Shown piece by piece: positions 1 through 9,960 of a stretch of 60,000 bases of DNA (position 1 is its first letter; every line of letters begins with the position of its first letter). The notes below the pieces were generated by a model that was given only the letters and a program-made list of their open reading frames with translations, made no database searches and was not told where the DNA came from. The stretch is from Nymphaea colorata (taxonomy: Eukaryota; Streptophyta; Magnoliopsida; Nymphaeales; Nymphaeaceae), in the NCBI RefSeq assembly GCF_008831285.2, contig NC_045148.1, positions 14,612,802 through 14,672,801 of the forward strand, written 5' to 3'. A program made the translations under genes and the position numbers.

Positions 1-145
1 CTCAGATGAACACACAGACTGACTCACACCAGCGGCGGCCATCCTCTAAACATAAGGATTAGGGCAAACTCGCATTTGTTCAAAATGACATATATGCCCT
101 TACATATATGAGTGTCCAGTATGGATCAAGTTCTATACACCAACA
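1..145 (-). repeat. Partial copia-type LTR cut by the window edge
   Basis: Read on the minus strand, this begins TGTTGGTGTATAGAACTTG and matches the solo LTRs at 26353-26620 and 41894-42160. Shared stretches include the blocks around 'GGGCATATATGTCATTTTG' and 'CCTAATCCTTATGTTTAGAGG'. Its 5' (TG) end lies at 145. The other end lies outside the window, so whether it is a solo LTR or part of a full element cannot be told. Confidence 0.75.
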
Positions 146-929
146 CTAAATTACTGTACGTACGTGGATCTCTAACATCCTTCCTTTTAATTATTTCAAG
201 CAGCCACCGCTTTGTTGTTTGTCATCCATATATACAGGTTTATAAGAACCTGAAAAATTCGTATTTAAACAATTAAAATTAGTTGAAAATTGGAACTCAT
301 TGCAAGGAAAAACAAATGCCAATAATTTAAACTCGAATGTAAAATACCCATCTTTACCGACATATAGCAGTAAAGCACCATCCCATCGATTAGTAACCTG
401 GAGCCTCTCTCATTGTTATGCATTCCATGTGCTTGAGCTAGTATAACATGTATTCTTCTCTACACATGGTGACAATGAAACGAGGACTATACCAACACTA
501 GAATCCATGCCATGCTCACCTCTCAAAGGCATCTGCACGTACCTGGTGGATCAGGGGGGTTCAGCACCTTCATTTCACGACCGTTAATGTCACTTTAAGT
601 ATGACTCTTACGTACAGGAATCTGAAGTTAGTTTAATTAACATATAACTCAACAATTGAAGTAATAAATTGGCTCATGAAATATAAGTGCGTAAATAAGA
701 TCTTTTGAAGATTGAAAATCATACCATATGAATGTTCATTAGACCCCATATACATATCCAAGTAATATACATGTGTATACATATGAGGAATAAATTCAGT
801 AAATCTCATTTTACAACTGGTTTTTGATGACCTCATTTTCCCTCTCGCACTCGCTTATACTTTTTCCTTTTTCTTTTCAATTATTATTTTATTTTATTTT
901 TTTACACAATCATTCTCGCATGAACAATA
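146..929. other. Upstream flank of SSL pseudogene 1, paralogous to 39463-40340
   Basis: No gene is seen. From about 163 the sequence is closely similar, in order and orientation, to 39463-40340. Shared stretches include 'gtggatctctaacatcc', 'gcatctgcacgtacctggtgg' and 'aaataagatcttttgaag'. Element 1 interrupts this flank at 930, and the similarity resumes at about 7614 versus 40330. This is therefore duplicated gene-upstream DNA, not unique spacer. Confidence 0.7.
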
Positions 930-1263
930 TGTTGATGTGAAGGCAGCAAAAGTTCGTCCTCACCCAAGTGCTGCAGTCACGAACGGACACCTCTATTGAA
1001 ACAGCAAGACAAGAAAAGGAGTAGAAGAGTTAGATTAAGGGGTTTCCTTCTAAGGGGCTTCTCAAAGAGTTATTGCCGAGAGTTTTTCAAGTAAAGAATT
1101 GCTGAGCTTAAATAGGCCAGCCCCTTAGGTTTTCCCCTCAGCCCAGCAGCGGTTAGGATGGGAGAGAGATTTCAGCAAAAAAGGTGAGCATAATCTCGTA
1201 ACTGCTATGCAGTTACGGGATATTCGGATAGGGCTCTATGGCCACTATCCCCACTATCCAATA
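930..1263 (-). repeat. 3' LTR of element 1
   Basis: This 334-bp LTR is nearly identical to 7275-7608. On the sense (minus) strand it begins TATTGG, where TGTTGG would be usual, and ends CATCAACA, so the terminal TG is degenerate in both copies. The boundary is set by the CAATA target duplication just outside. Confidence 0.94.
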
Positions 1264-1428
1264 TCTCCCACTTGGCCATGAGACCGTCAGTTTGCATCCA
1301 CTATATGTGGGTTTTCTTCATTGATCTAGTTACGAGGTTTTCCATAATTGGTTTATCCATCGTAACATAAAACTTATTCAAGGTTTACAGCGAGGTTTTT
1401 CATTCAATGGTTTTTCCTTCGCAACCTT

Positions 1429-2052
1429 TCAAATATATCTTAGCCCCATATGGGCTACATGCTTTGAAAACAAATCTTCAGATATCCCCTTAGTTAAGGG
1501 ATCAGCCACCATATCATTGGTAGGCAAGTAATCGACCGAGATTTCATTTTTCTCGATCATTTCATGAACATAATGGTATTTCACCATTATATGTTTACTC
1601 TTTGAGCTAACAGCTCCATTTTTCATAAGAGATATTGCTGCCTGATTATCACAGTACAGTTGGACCGGTTCATGAGCAAGATCTAATTTCAAGTCTTTCA
1701 AGAACCGATTTATCCAGACAGCAAAAGTAGTTGCAACATTTCATGCTACATACTCTGCTTCCTGTGTGTGCTGAGCAACACATTCCTGTTTCTTACAGGA
1801 CCAGGCTATCGCCCCACCTCCAAAGAGAAAAACATACCCTGAAGTGGATTTACTATCATCTTTACATCCTGCAAAATCTACATCGGAATAGCCAACTAAA
1901 GTTAGCTCATCTGCTTGATAAGACAATTTCAGTCCTTTTGTTTCTTTAATATACCGAAAAATTCTTTTGACTGCTTGCCAATGAGGCCATCCAGAATTAC
2001 TTTGATAAGACTTACCAAACCGATAGGAAAACTTATGTCTGGTCTGGTACAA
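1429..2052 (-). pseudogene. Element 1 RNase H region (broken)
   Basis: The minus strand encodes the RNase H part of a copia polyprotein in two pieces of the same frame (2052-1741 and 1701-1429). They are separated by one TGA at about 1741, where the sister element 3 has a Cys codon. Recognisable motifs are the GYSDVDFAGC block, EAEYVA, and LYCDNQAAISL with the catalytic Asp. RNase H would degrade the RNA template in cDNA synthesis. The upstream RT frame shifts into this frame between about 2050 and 1930, so no continuous product is possible. Confidence 0.88.
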
Positions 2053-3110
2053 ACCATTAAATACATCAGACTACCAACTGCTTGTGCATATGGAACATTT
2101 AATTTTTGTTGTCCTTCATTGGGACAATCACTCCTGCTTAAGTTTGCTCCATTAGCTATAGGAGTCCCAATTGGTTTGCAGTCTAACATACGAAATTTCT
2201 TCAAGATATAATCAATATACCGTTCCTGGCTTAAACTCAGGATTCTTGAGTTTCTATCTCGAGTGATTTTTATTCCTAATATATAGGATGTTTCACCCAA
2301 GTCCTTCATTTCGAAGTTTTTATTTAGCCAAGTCTTTGTTTCGTATATCATATCGTTATCATTTCCTGTTAATAATATGTCATCAACATATAATGATAAA
2401 ATACAGAAAAGACTCTCACTTTTCCAAACGTACACACAGTGGTCTAGTTGGTTTGCTACAAACCCAAGTTTTGTTATTGCTTTGTGAAAAGCAAAATACC
2501 ACTGTCTCGGAGACTGTTTCAGTCCATACAGCGATTTATTCAACTTGTATACTTTGTCTTCTTTTTCCTTGATGACATATCCCTGCGGTTGAGTCATATA
2601 TATAGTTTCTTTCAACTCACCGTTCAGAAAAGGAGTCTTCACATCCATCTGACAAATATCCAGGTCATAGAATGCCGCGATAGCCAAAATTATTCGGATT
2701 GATGCAAACTTTGCAACCGGCGAATAGGTCTCTGAGTAATCAATTCCTTCCTTTTGGGAAAAACCTTTCGCCACTAGTCTGGCTTTGAATTTTTCAACTG
2801 ATCCATCAGCTTTATACTTCTTCCTTAGCACCCATTTACATCCAATGGGTTTTCTGTCATTAGGAAGATCTACTAATTCCCAGACTTTATTCTTTTCTAT
2901 GGATTCAATTTCTTCATCCATAGCATTCACCCAATCCGACGATTCATGCGAGCTTACCGCTTCATCATATGTCAGATTGTCAGACATTTCGTCAATGTCT
3001 GCTAGGTAGCATAGCTCCTCTGCCAAATATACATAATAATCATTTAAATATGAAGGAGGAGCTCTAGGTCTTTTATCACCTGTTAACGTCTGAGATGACA
3101 ATGTATTCAT
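1929..3110 (-). pseudogene. Element 1 reverse transcriptase region
   Basis: A 393-codon minus-strand reading frame covers the copia reverse transcriptase. It contains the KARLVAKGFSQ block, QMDVKTPFLNG, KSLYGLKQSPRQW and the catalytic YVDDILLTGND. Upstream it is continuous in frame with the integrase reading frame except for a TAA at about 3177. Downstream a frameshift near 2000 separates it from RNase H. It is very similar to the RT of element 3 (32322-30919), so the two elements belong to one family. Confidence 0.92.
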
Positions 3111-3176
3111 ATTAGTTGGTTCATTACCTAACTGATCTTCAGTCGGTTCATTTCCTGACTGTTCCTCAGACGATTC

Positions 3177-4136
3177 TTACTCAGTTGGTTCATTGCCAAA
3201 CTGAACTCCAGTCGGTTCATTTCCAGACTGACCTCCAGTCGGTTCATTACTAGACTGTTCATCTGAATAAATCAGATCATCCAGTGTATCATTTCGATAT
3301 TCCACTGGATCATAATCTTTATTATTGAGTTCTTCTATGAACTCTACATCTCTGCTTTCTATAAGTCCCATAGATGAATGATATAATCTGTAGCCCTTGG
3401 ATCCTTTTGGGTATCTAATAAATATACATCTCAATGATCTATTATCTAGTTTATCTAGTTTTCGATCTAGAATTTTCATGTGTGCTACAAATCCCCATCT
3501 CCTTAAATATCTCAGATCTGGTTTTATACCAGTCCATCTTTTATAAGGAGTGGTTGGGACTGCTTTGCAGGGCACTCGGTTAATTGTATACATGGCTGTC
3601 AACACAGCTTCTCCCCAAAAAACTTTTGGTAATTGTGCTCCTGCCAACATGGATCTCACCATGTTCAAGAGGGTTCTGTTACACCTCTCAGCCACACCAT
3701 TTTGTTGTGGTGTCCTAGGCATTGTGTTTTGCCTATTAATTCCAAGGTCTTTGCAGTATTCGAGGAATTCACTAGAAGTATATTCTCCTCCTCGATCAGA
3801 CCTTATAATTTTGATATTCCTTCCAAGTTGTCTCTCGACTTCAGATTTGTATTCCTTGAATTTCTCAAGTGCTTCAGATTTATATCTGATTAAGTATATG
3901 TAACCAAATCTTGAGAAGTCGTCAATGAAAGTTATAAAATATAACTTGCCACTATGAGTTTGGATCCTAAAAGGTCCACAGATATCTGTATGAATTATCT
4001 CTAATAATTCAGTGGCCCGAATTACTTCAGACGGAAATGGTTTCCTTGTCATTTTTCCGTATACACATGATTTGCATTTCGCAAAATCATTTATATTTTT
4101 GTCAGGTATTAAACCTTGTTGTGCTAGAGTCTGCAT
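3177..4136 (-). pseudogene. Element 1 integrase and INT-RT linker
   Basis: This minus-strand frame encodes the retroviral-type integrase core. The acidic triad is visible as HTDICGPF, RSDRGGEY and the Glu of QQNGVAERCNR. After the core, a linker carries several copies of an eight-residue QxGNEPT-type repeat. The frame is separated from the protease part by a TGA at about 4170, where Trp of the usual LWHERLGH motif is expected, and from RT by a TAA at 3177. The His/Cys zinc domain is partly upstream of the start. Confidence 0.92.
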
Positions 4137-4169
4137 CTTTTTTATGCTTATATGGCTTAATCTTTCATG

Positions 4170-4682
4170 TCATAAGTTTACATTCACACTCATTGCACAA
4201 TCGAAATAAGCAGAACTTGAAGCTTCATTCATGTCATTCAGTTTGAACATACCATGTTCTTTTACAAATTTTCCACCAAACTTGGACCTTCCATGTTTTC
4301 CCACTGTTACTTTCCCTGGAATAAAACGTATTTCAAAACTTTTTCCCGTTAGTGCGGGAACAGATACTAGATTCCTTCTGATGGAAGGGACATACAAAAC
4401 CTCGTTAAGTACAACACTTGTACCCCCAACATTTAGACGATATGCCCCAATTCCCATGACATCACAATAAGAGTTGTTTCCCATATAGACCTTGTGGGTT
4501 CCCGGACTCAGATTTTCCATGTGGATCACTCCTTCTTTCGTTTTTGCAATATGACGAGTAGCTCCTGAATCGACCCACCATCCAGTTAGATATCCATCTG
4601 CAAACAGACATTCTGACACGACACAGATGACTTCTCTGTCAGAGTCCCCTTGGCTTCTTTCTGTGGTAGTTGCCCCGACCAT
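4170..4682 (-). pseudogene. Element 1 protease region
   Basis: The reading frame carries the copia aspartic protease signature WWVDSGATRHIA, with catalytic Asp in D-S-G, followed by the conserved LNEVLYVPSIRRNLVSV block. It overlaps the end of the gag frame (stop at 4639) in a different frame, so gag and pol are separated by a frameshift. Whether that is a programmed shift or decay is uncertain. Decay is more likely, because the sister element 3 has gag and protease in one frame. Confidence 0.86.
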
Positions 4683-5538
4683 TGTTGTCTTTCTTACTCG
4701 GGAATTTTGTCCTGCACTTCTTCTTTATGTGTCCAGGCTTCCCACATCTGTAGCATTTCACTACAGTTCCTTGAGATTTCCTAGTACCTGCATAATTGCC
4801 CTTGAACTTGCCATCATTTCGATTTTTAAATTGTTTTGGTTTTACAGGCACATGACTACCAACAGGTTTTTCCTGGACTGTCATCAACTCTGCTCTATTT
4901 CTCTTGGTCAGACATTGTTGCTGTAGAGCTAACTGTATAGGAAGCTTTTCTAAAGTGAGAATATCAAATTGAACACTCAAAGCAGTAACTGCCATATCCC
5001 AAAAAGGAGGTAGGCTGTTCAGAATTGTGCTTATCTGCATATTGTCAGAGATGACATTCCCTACCACAGCTAAATCTTTAGCCATGACCAACATCTTATT
5101 AACATGATCCATTACATTGTCTGATTCTTTCATCCTATATGAATTGTACTGTTCTTGCAGTAACTGGATGTGCATAGTAGTCATGGTATTGTATTTAGAA
5201 GCGATAGTATCAAACATATCCTTGGCAGTTGGACAATCCTCAAAGACCCTAATTTGACCATCTTCCATGAAGGCTAACATGATAGTTTTAGCCATTAGAT
5301 CATCAGAAGTAAATGACTCATATGTCCTTTTCTCTTCATATGTGGGTTTATCTCCTAAAGTAGGAAAAAGCTCGTTGATCACATAGATGAGCCTTTCTAA
5401 AGTCAAGGCTAACATTATTCTTCGCTTCCATGCATGAAAATTTGTCCCGTTGAGTTTTTCAGTCTTAGCTAATTCAGAAGCTCCCACTCTTGATGTCATT
5501 TCTAAATTAATTTTTGATGGCAAGTAAAGATCAATCAT
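4639..5538 (-). pseudogene. Element 1 gag
   Basis: A 299-codon frame encodes a copia capsid/nucleocapsid protein. The start region holds ELAKTEKLNGTNFHAWKRR, the usual plant copia gag N-terminal block. A UBN2-type middle is followed by one CCHC zinc knuckle (CYRCGKPGHIKKKC) near the C-terminus, which binds RNA. Two candidate starts exist: the first Met, and the Met 14 codons later (MTSRVGASEL) that matches element 3. The C-terminal tail (RKKPRGL) is out of frame after the shift. Gag itself looks intact. Confidence 0.9.
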
Positions 5539-7260
5539 AACAAAGAAAGAAGTTTACAATATTACATCAAGAGGCCTTAAAGAAAGTACTCTAGAACATG
5601 TACATGAATCTCAAACAACATTCTAAAATAATATTTAGAATAACAAGACATTACATTAAATATGAAACATACATCATCTCTTTTCAGAGTTATTTTCAGG
5701 GTTCTTCTTTTGTAATAGTCTAACAAGCTAGGGGGTGCCTTACGAAATTTTGCATAAGAGCAAGGTTTCCACTAAAAATTAAATAATTTTCCGGAATCCC
5801 TTACAGCAATTTATAATAACTCTGATGGTCCCCACAAGCAATTTCTAATAAAGTTCCAGGTTTTTGATGAAAAATAACTTTCGCAAGCCTCTTTTGGAAG
5901 AGTTTTTCAGCAAAAATGTTGCGGCTTTAATTTCTACAAATTATGACAGTGTTTTTAAACATTTTGCTAATAAGGTGGACTATATTTGTAATTTTCAAAC
6001 TTTTACTATAAATACCCCGTCAAACCACTTTTTCTTCATTTTTCCACTCGACTCTCTCTCTCCTCTCGACGCTATGCTCCCCAAACCCTCGCTTTGCTAG
6101 GGTTTGGCCAACCCTTGTTCTCCTTCCTTGTGAAGACTTAGGTCATCCCACCTCCGCCGTCACCGTATCTACCTCCGCCGTGCATTCCCCGTTGCACATT
6201 TTCCGGCCGTTTTTCGCCATTACCGCGAGGAGATGCTCGTTCCCATCAAAAAAATGACTGGAGCTTCTTCCGGTGAACAAGCGAGGGAATGAAGCGACGG
6301 CTTGATATCCTTCCACCGCCGAGAGCGGGAGGTGTACACTGCTCTGTGAAACCAGCCGCACGCGGTCCCCTCCACTCTAAGTAACGTCATGCCCAGCCCT
6401 TCGACCGGGGGCGCTGAAACAACTCCTGGCTTGGAACAGGGCAGTCCGTCAAAGGCACCTTCAACCTCGCCGAACCTGACCAGCATACGGTCCCACAAAC
6501 TCGTGTGCCCTCAATCGAGTTACAACGTGCGTGACCACGGTCGGCCAGGTGATAGTTGTTCCCCTTTTTCTCTTTTTTTTTTTTTTTTTGATTTTCACAA
6601 GAGGGGGAACAGATCGTCGGACAGCCCCTTCTTCTCCGTGATGATGGAGAGGAAGAGCCGTTGTCAGACGTTCAGCATGATGATGGAGAGGAAGAGCCGT
6701 TGTCAGACGTTCAGCAGGGAGAGCGTGCAGTCTTCCTCCTCTCTCGGTTTTTCTTATCTTAGACAAAGGAGTAAAGAAAAAAAAAGGACGCCTTCCCTTT
6801 CCTGCCGGGGAAGGCGTTCTTGACATGCTCAGTTGAAAAAAAGGATTGACAGAGACCCAATAGCTCTGTTCCGGTCTGGTCTCTTGTTAAAAAAAAAAGA
6901 CAACCTACGTAAAGCAGAGAGCCCCAAAACTCTTATGTTTTACTTTCAGAAAATAGAACTTCAAGCTATAAGATACACAGTCGATTAGCATGCTCACGCA
7001 CGTTCACAAAATACCATGTTCTATAATTATAGGCACAGAAATTATGTCGATCAATTTGTAGTCGTCATGTTTCTTTAATAACTGCATAGAAATAACTAAG
7101 CATGCTGATTTGCTTATAGAAAGTTTTAACTTCCTTCATCCACGCAGCACAGTTTTGATAGCATGCTTTCAATATTCACGAAACATGATTGGAGGAACAT
7201 GATGCATGTTTTACACATTCACAGACGTCAGAACAGACTTACTTGAGATCGCACAACCAA
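5539..7260 (-). other. Long leader of element 1 with antisense promoter-like DNA
   Basis: This 1.7-kb untranslated stretch lies between the primer binding site and gag. Its gag-proximal half (about 5700-6110) is homologous to 35760-36220 in element 3. Read on the plus strand, antisense to gag-pol, both copies show a TATA box, a CT-rich pyrimidine patch and a CTAGGGTT telo-box, in that order. The GC-rich part after it (about 6110-6830) contains plus-strand frame 6389-6823 (144 codons, Met start, no recognised domain) and a 39-bp tandem duplication (6641-6679 and 6680-6718). Confidence 0.6.
6007..6106 (+). promoter_or_regulatory. Promoter-like module antisense to element 1
   Basis: TATAAATA is at 6007-6014, a CT-rich patch (CTCTCTCTCTCCTCTC) at about 6051-6067, and CTAGGGTTT at 6098-6106. 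This order and spacing is that of a plant Pol II core promoter and 5' UTR. The same three elements recur at 36131, 36178 and 36206 in element 3. Activity is inferred, not shown. Confidence 0.45.
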
Positions 7261-7273
7261 GGCTCTGATACCA
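7261..7273 (-). other. Primer binding site of element 1
   Basis: The minus strand reads TGGTATCAGAGCC, complementary to the 3' end of plant initiator-Met tRNA. It lies one base inside the 5' LTR. Confidence 0.9.
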
Positions 7274-7274
7274 C

Positions 7275-7608
7275 TGTTGATGTGAAGGCAACGAAAGTTC
7301 GTCCTCACCCAAGTGCTGCAGTCACGAACGGACACCTCTATTGAAACAGCAAGACAAGAAAAGGAGTAGAAGAGTTAGATTAAGGGGTTTCCTTCTAAGG
7401 GGCTTCTCAAAGAGTTATTGCCGAGAGTTTTTCAAGTAAAGAATTGCTGAGCTTAAATAGGCCAGCCCCTTAGGTTTTCCCCTCAGCCCAGTAGCGGTTA
7501 GGATGGGAGAGAGATTTCAGCAAAAAAGGTGAGCATAATCTCGTAACTGCTATGCAGTTACGGGATATTCGGATAGGGCTCTATGGCCACTATCCCCACT
7601 ATCCAATA
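7275..7608 (-). repeat. 5' LTR of element 1
   Basis: This 334-bp LTR matches 930-1263 at about 99 percent, with differences at the start (AGCA versus ACGA) and at CAGCAG versus CAGTAG. On the sense strand a CTATTTAAGC stretch could act as the TATA box. Confidence 0.94.
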
Positions 7609-7920
7609 CAATATATGCTGCACCCAATCAGGACAGACAAAGACAGACACATGAATGTAAGCAGAAGCACACTTGTATATATTGTGTTGACTCTCTTATA
7701 TGCTATTTGGGAACAATAACATTATATTACTGTCCCATGTGTCTAACCCAAAAATGGTTAGATTGATTGGATACTTTGAAAAGTATTTCATGAATCCCAA
7801 ACAGTTCAGCCCCTTAAATTCTAGCATTTCGCCGGTAACGCTGTGAAACTGTGTGTGGAAGATCTGGCATAGGAGTGAAATTGAAGTACCGAATTTGATG
7901 TATGTTATGTGTGATTTTAG

Positions 7921-8157
7921 CTTTGCGGACGCGGTGATTGAAGGTAGCGATGGAAGCATTTACTTCACCGATGCATCCATGAGATTTGGACTCCATGAAT
8001 GGCATCTTGATGTTCTGGAAGCTAAACCCCGAGGCCGGCTCTTGAAATACGATCCGCAGACCTGGAAAACATCTAATTTGCTGGACAACTTAGCCTTCAC
8101 TAATGGAGTTGCACTCTCACCTGAGCAAGACTTTCTCGTCGTCTGCGAAAGCTGGAA
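7921..8157 (+). pseudogene. Strictosidine synthase-like pseudogene 1 (exon 4 only)
   Basis: This 237-bp stretch has the same length and protein pattern as exon 4 of the intact SSL gene at 50103-50339. It encodes FADAVIEGSDGSIYFTDAS, then GLHEWHLDVLEAKP, GRLLKYDPQT and NGVALSPEQDFLVVCESW. The upstream intron and its acceptor (TTTTAG before 7921) are kept. The donor after it has changed from GT to AT (8158-8159). Exons 5 and 6 are missing: the next sequence is the AP1 protease remnant. Exons 1 to 3 are not seen upstream of element 1. It is a gene fragment, not a working copy. Confidence 0.9.
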
Positions 8158-8520
8158 ATAAGTCTTCAATGTGCATGTATTAATGCACAAAAATAATGGA
8201 GAGTATATACAGACATACTTTGTCTAGGCAAAGGAAAGAAGAAAGAAGACTATTTGCACATGTGCGTGCAGGAAGTCCGGATGCACGCTTTTTGGCCGGT
8301 GCATGTCGATGTGTGTGTGTGCTCTTTTTGCCGTTATGGTATATTCGGGGGAAAAACGTCTAAATTTCAGTTTTCTTACATAGAAATCAAGCATTAAATG
8401 ACAGAAATTAAACTTAATAAAAAATGTTTTTCATTATACTTCCGACGTTAATTGAACATGTTATTCTAAGCAAATACTTGAGAAAATAGGCAGAGAATTG
8501 GAGATCATGTACACCTTTAC

Positions 8521-8680
8521 CGACGGAACATGTGTGCGAGGGAAGTAGTGTTTGAGCAGCAAACGTCTGAAGGTGATGCTGATTTATGTCCCTTGCACCA
8601 GTGATCAAAGGGCAGCACACAAGAGAGAGAATCAGAAGCAGGGGAGCAGCAATATGAGCACTCAAGGAGGCGTTCGCCAT
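8521..8680 (-). pseudogene. AP1: orphan first exon of an aspartic protease
   Basis: The minus strand from the ATG at 8680 encodes MANASLSAHIAAPLLLILSL, a signal peptide, then a short pro-segment ending LLPSHTCSVG. It ends at a donor (GTAAAGG) in phase 1. AP3 exon 1 (25478-25313) has the same design, length and phase. The rest of the gene is absent: about 360 bp into the intron the sequence switches to SSL pseudogene 1. An upstream in-frame Met at 8725 exists, but the second Met matches AP2 better. AP1 is a truncated copy. Confidence 0.82.
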
Positions 8681-8729
8681 TCGTTGTAAATGCCTTAATG
8701 GCCTCTTAATTTTTCTCCTCTGCACCTGC

Positions 8730-8731
<2 letters not shown>

Positions 8732-8771
<40 letters not shown>
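8732..8771. repeat. (TA)n microsatellite
   Basis: About 40 bp of alternating AT lies just upstream of AP1 exon 1. The equivalent position upstream of AP2 holds a longer (TA)n tract that received element 4. Confidence 0.95.
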
Positions 8772-8772
<1 letters not shown>

Positions 8773-9960
8773 TTTTTTTTTGAGGCTTTACAAGGAAGTA
8801 CCGATCATGAAGGCTCTGCGCTTAATTTATATCGGAGACAGTTGTCATGACGTTGAAAATCACACGATTGTCTGCGATGGGTTGAAATCAATGATCTGGA
8901 CTTGGATCATCATGCCAATTTGAAAATGAATTTTCTGGTGTATACAGTTCTTGGTTGGGATGTAAACGGGTCAAATTGGGATCATTTTCAGACATTAATG
9001 ACAACTGACTAATTGGAGCCAATTCGAGCATGGACATGAACATCGGATAGAAACGAAGAAATTAAAGGTAGTGGTGTGCCAAAATAAATTAAGCTTATTA
9101 ATTATTGTATATATTTTTTCATTTAAATATATGTTTTTCCTTAAAAGGAAAGCTTGATGCTCCAAAAATTGTGATTAAATCTCATAATCATAAAATCTTA
9201 ACTATCGGATGATCTAAGAATTGATGATTAACTAAATTTGAACAACATATTAAGATAACATCAGCATAGTTACAATTTGAAAATAAATTAAAAAAGTTAA
9301 TTTCAAAAATGTTGTCGGACATGTCCGACCTCACACATAAGATATATTTTGTCAAGATCTAAATATGTGCATTGTCTGATTGAAAGTCCATCGATCTGAG
9401 TTTTGTAAGAACTGATGTTGTTTCATCCGTTGATTTTTAAGCCACCAAAGAAAGCGTCATGTATGCCATCATTTTGGTGATTGCAAGTTTAATCGTCTCT
9501 AATTAACTTCACGTTTCGTCGTTGCATATGTACATATTACCAATAATTTCCAATAAGTGTTGGTCCCATTAAGAATGATTAGGAAATAGCTGTTTGTTAG
9601 GTGTCAACATTTGATAAATAGGTGTTAGAACCATTAGACCAGTGATCTCAAACATTGGAAGCATCAACCGTTGAGAAACATTGGAAGCATCATTGTCATT
9701 GAAAATGCACCAACTTATAGGCTAAAGAATGTAGGTATTTCTTAACCAAAAGCTTTGGATCTGATATAGGACCTAAAATGGATTTAAAAAATTATTTCTT
9801 AAAAATATGCAAAAAAAAAAGTTTAATAAAGGTAGCTCTGGCTATCACCAGCTTAATTTGCAGGAAGAGAAGAAAGGGAAAGCCAGGACTTCTTCGTTCA
9901 ACAAGAAAATACGCAAAGATAGGACTTTGGTTAGAATCCTCTTCCAACTAAACAAATCTT
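8772..9960. other. Aspartic protease inter-gene spacer, copy 1
   Basis: This spacer is part of the tandem array unit. It is homologous to 21500-22640 and partly to 29280-30180. Shared blocks include 'gtaccgatcatgaaggctctgcgc', 'gtaaacgggtcaaattgggatc' and the palindrome at 9314-9329. No gene is seen. Element 2 interrupts it at 9961, and it resumes at 15306. Confidence 0.75.

Larger units (their letters stand above)
930..7608 (-). mobile_element. Ty1/copia retrotransposon, element 1 (complete, defective)
   Basis: This full-length copia element lies on the minus strand. Two 334-bp LTRs (930-1263 and 7275-7608) differ at about three positions, and 5-bp target duplications CAATA flank it (925-929 and 7609-7613). 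The primer binding site at 7261-7273 reads TGGTATCAGAGCC on the minus strand, complementary to initiator-Met tRNA. A purine tract (complement of 1264-1273) precedes the 3' LTR. The order gag, protease, integrase, RT, RNase H defines Ty1/copia. At least three in-frame stops and two frameshifts break the polyprotein. An unusually long leader of about 1.7 kb separates the 5' LTR from gag. The element sits in the upstream/intron DNA of SSL pseudogene 1. Confidence 0.96.

Noticed and set aside
6461-6826. 121-codon minus-strand frame in the leader of element 1
   Set aside because: It depends on a poly-A/T run and a tandem duplication, and has no recognisable domain.
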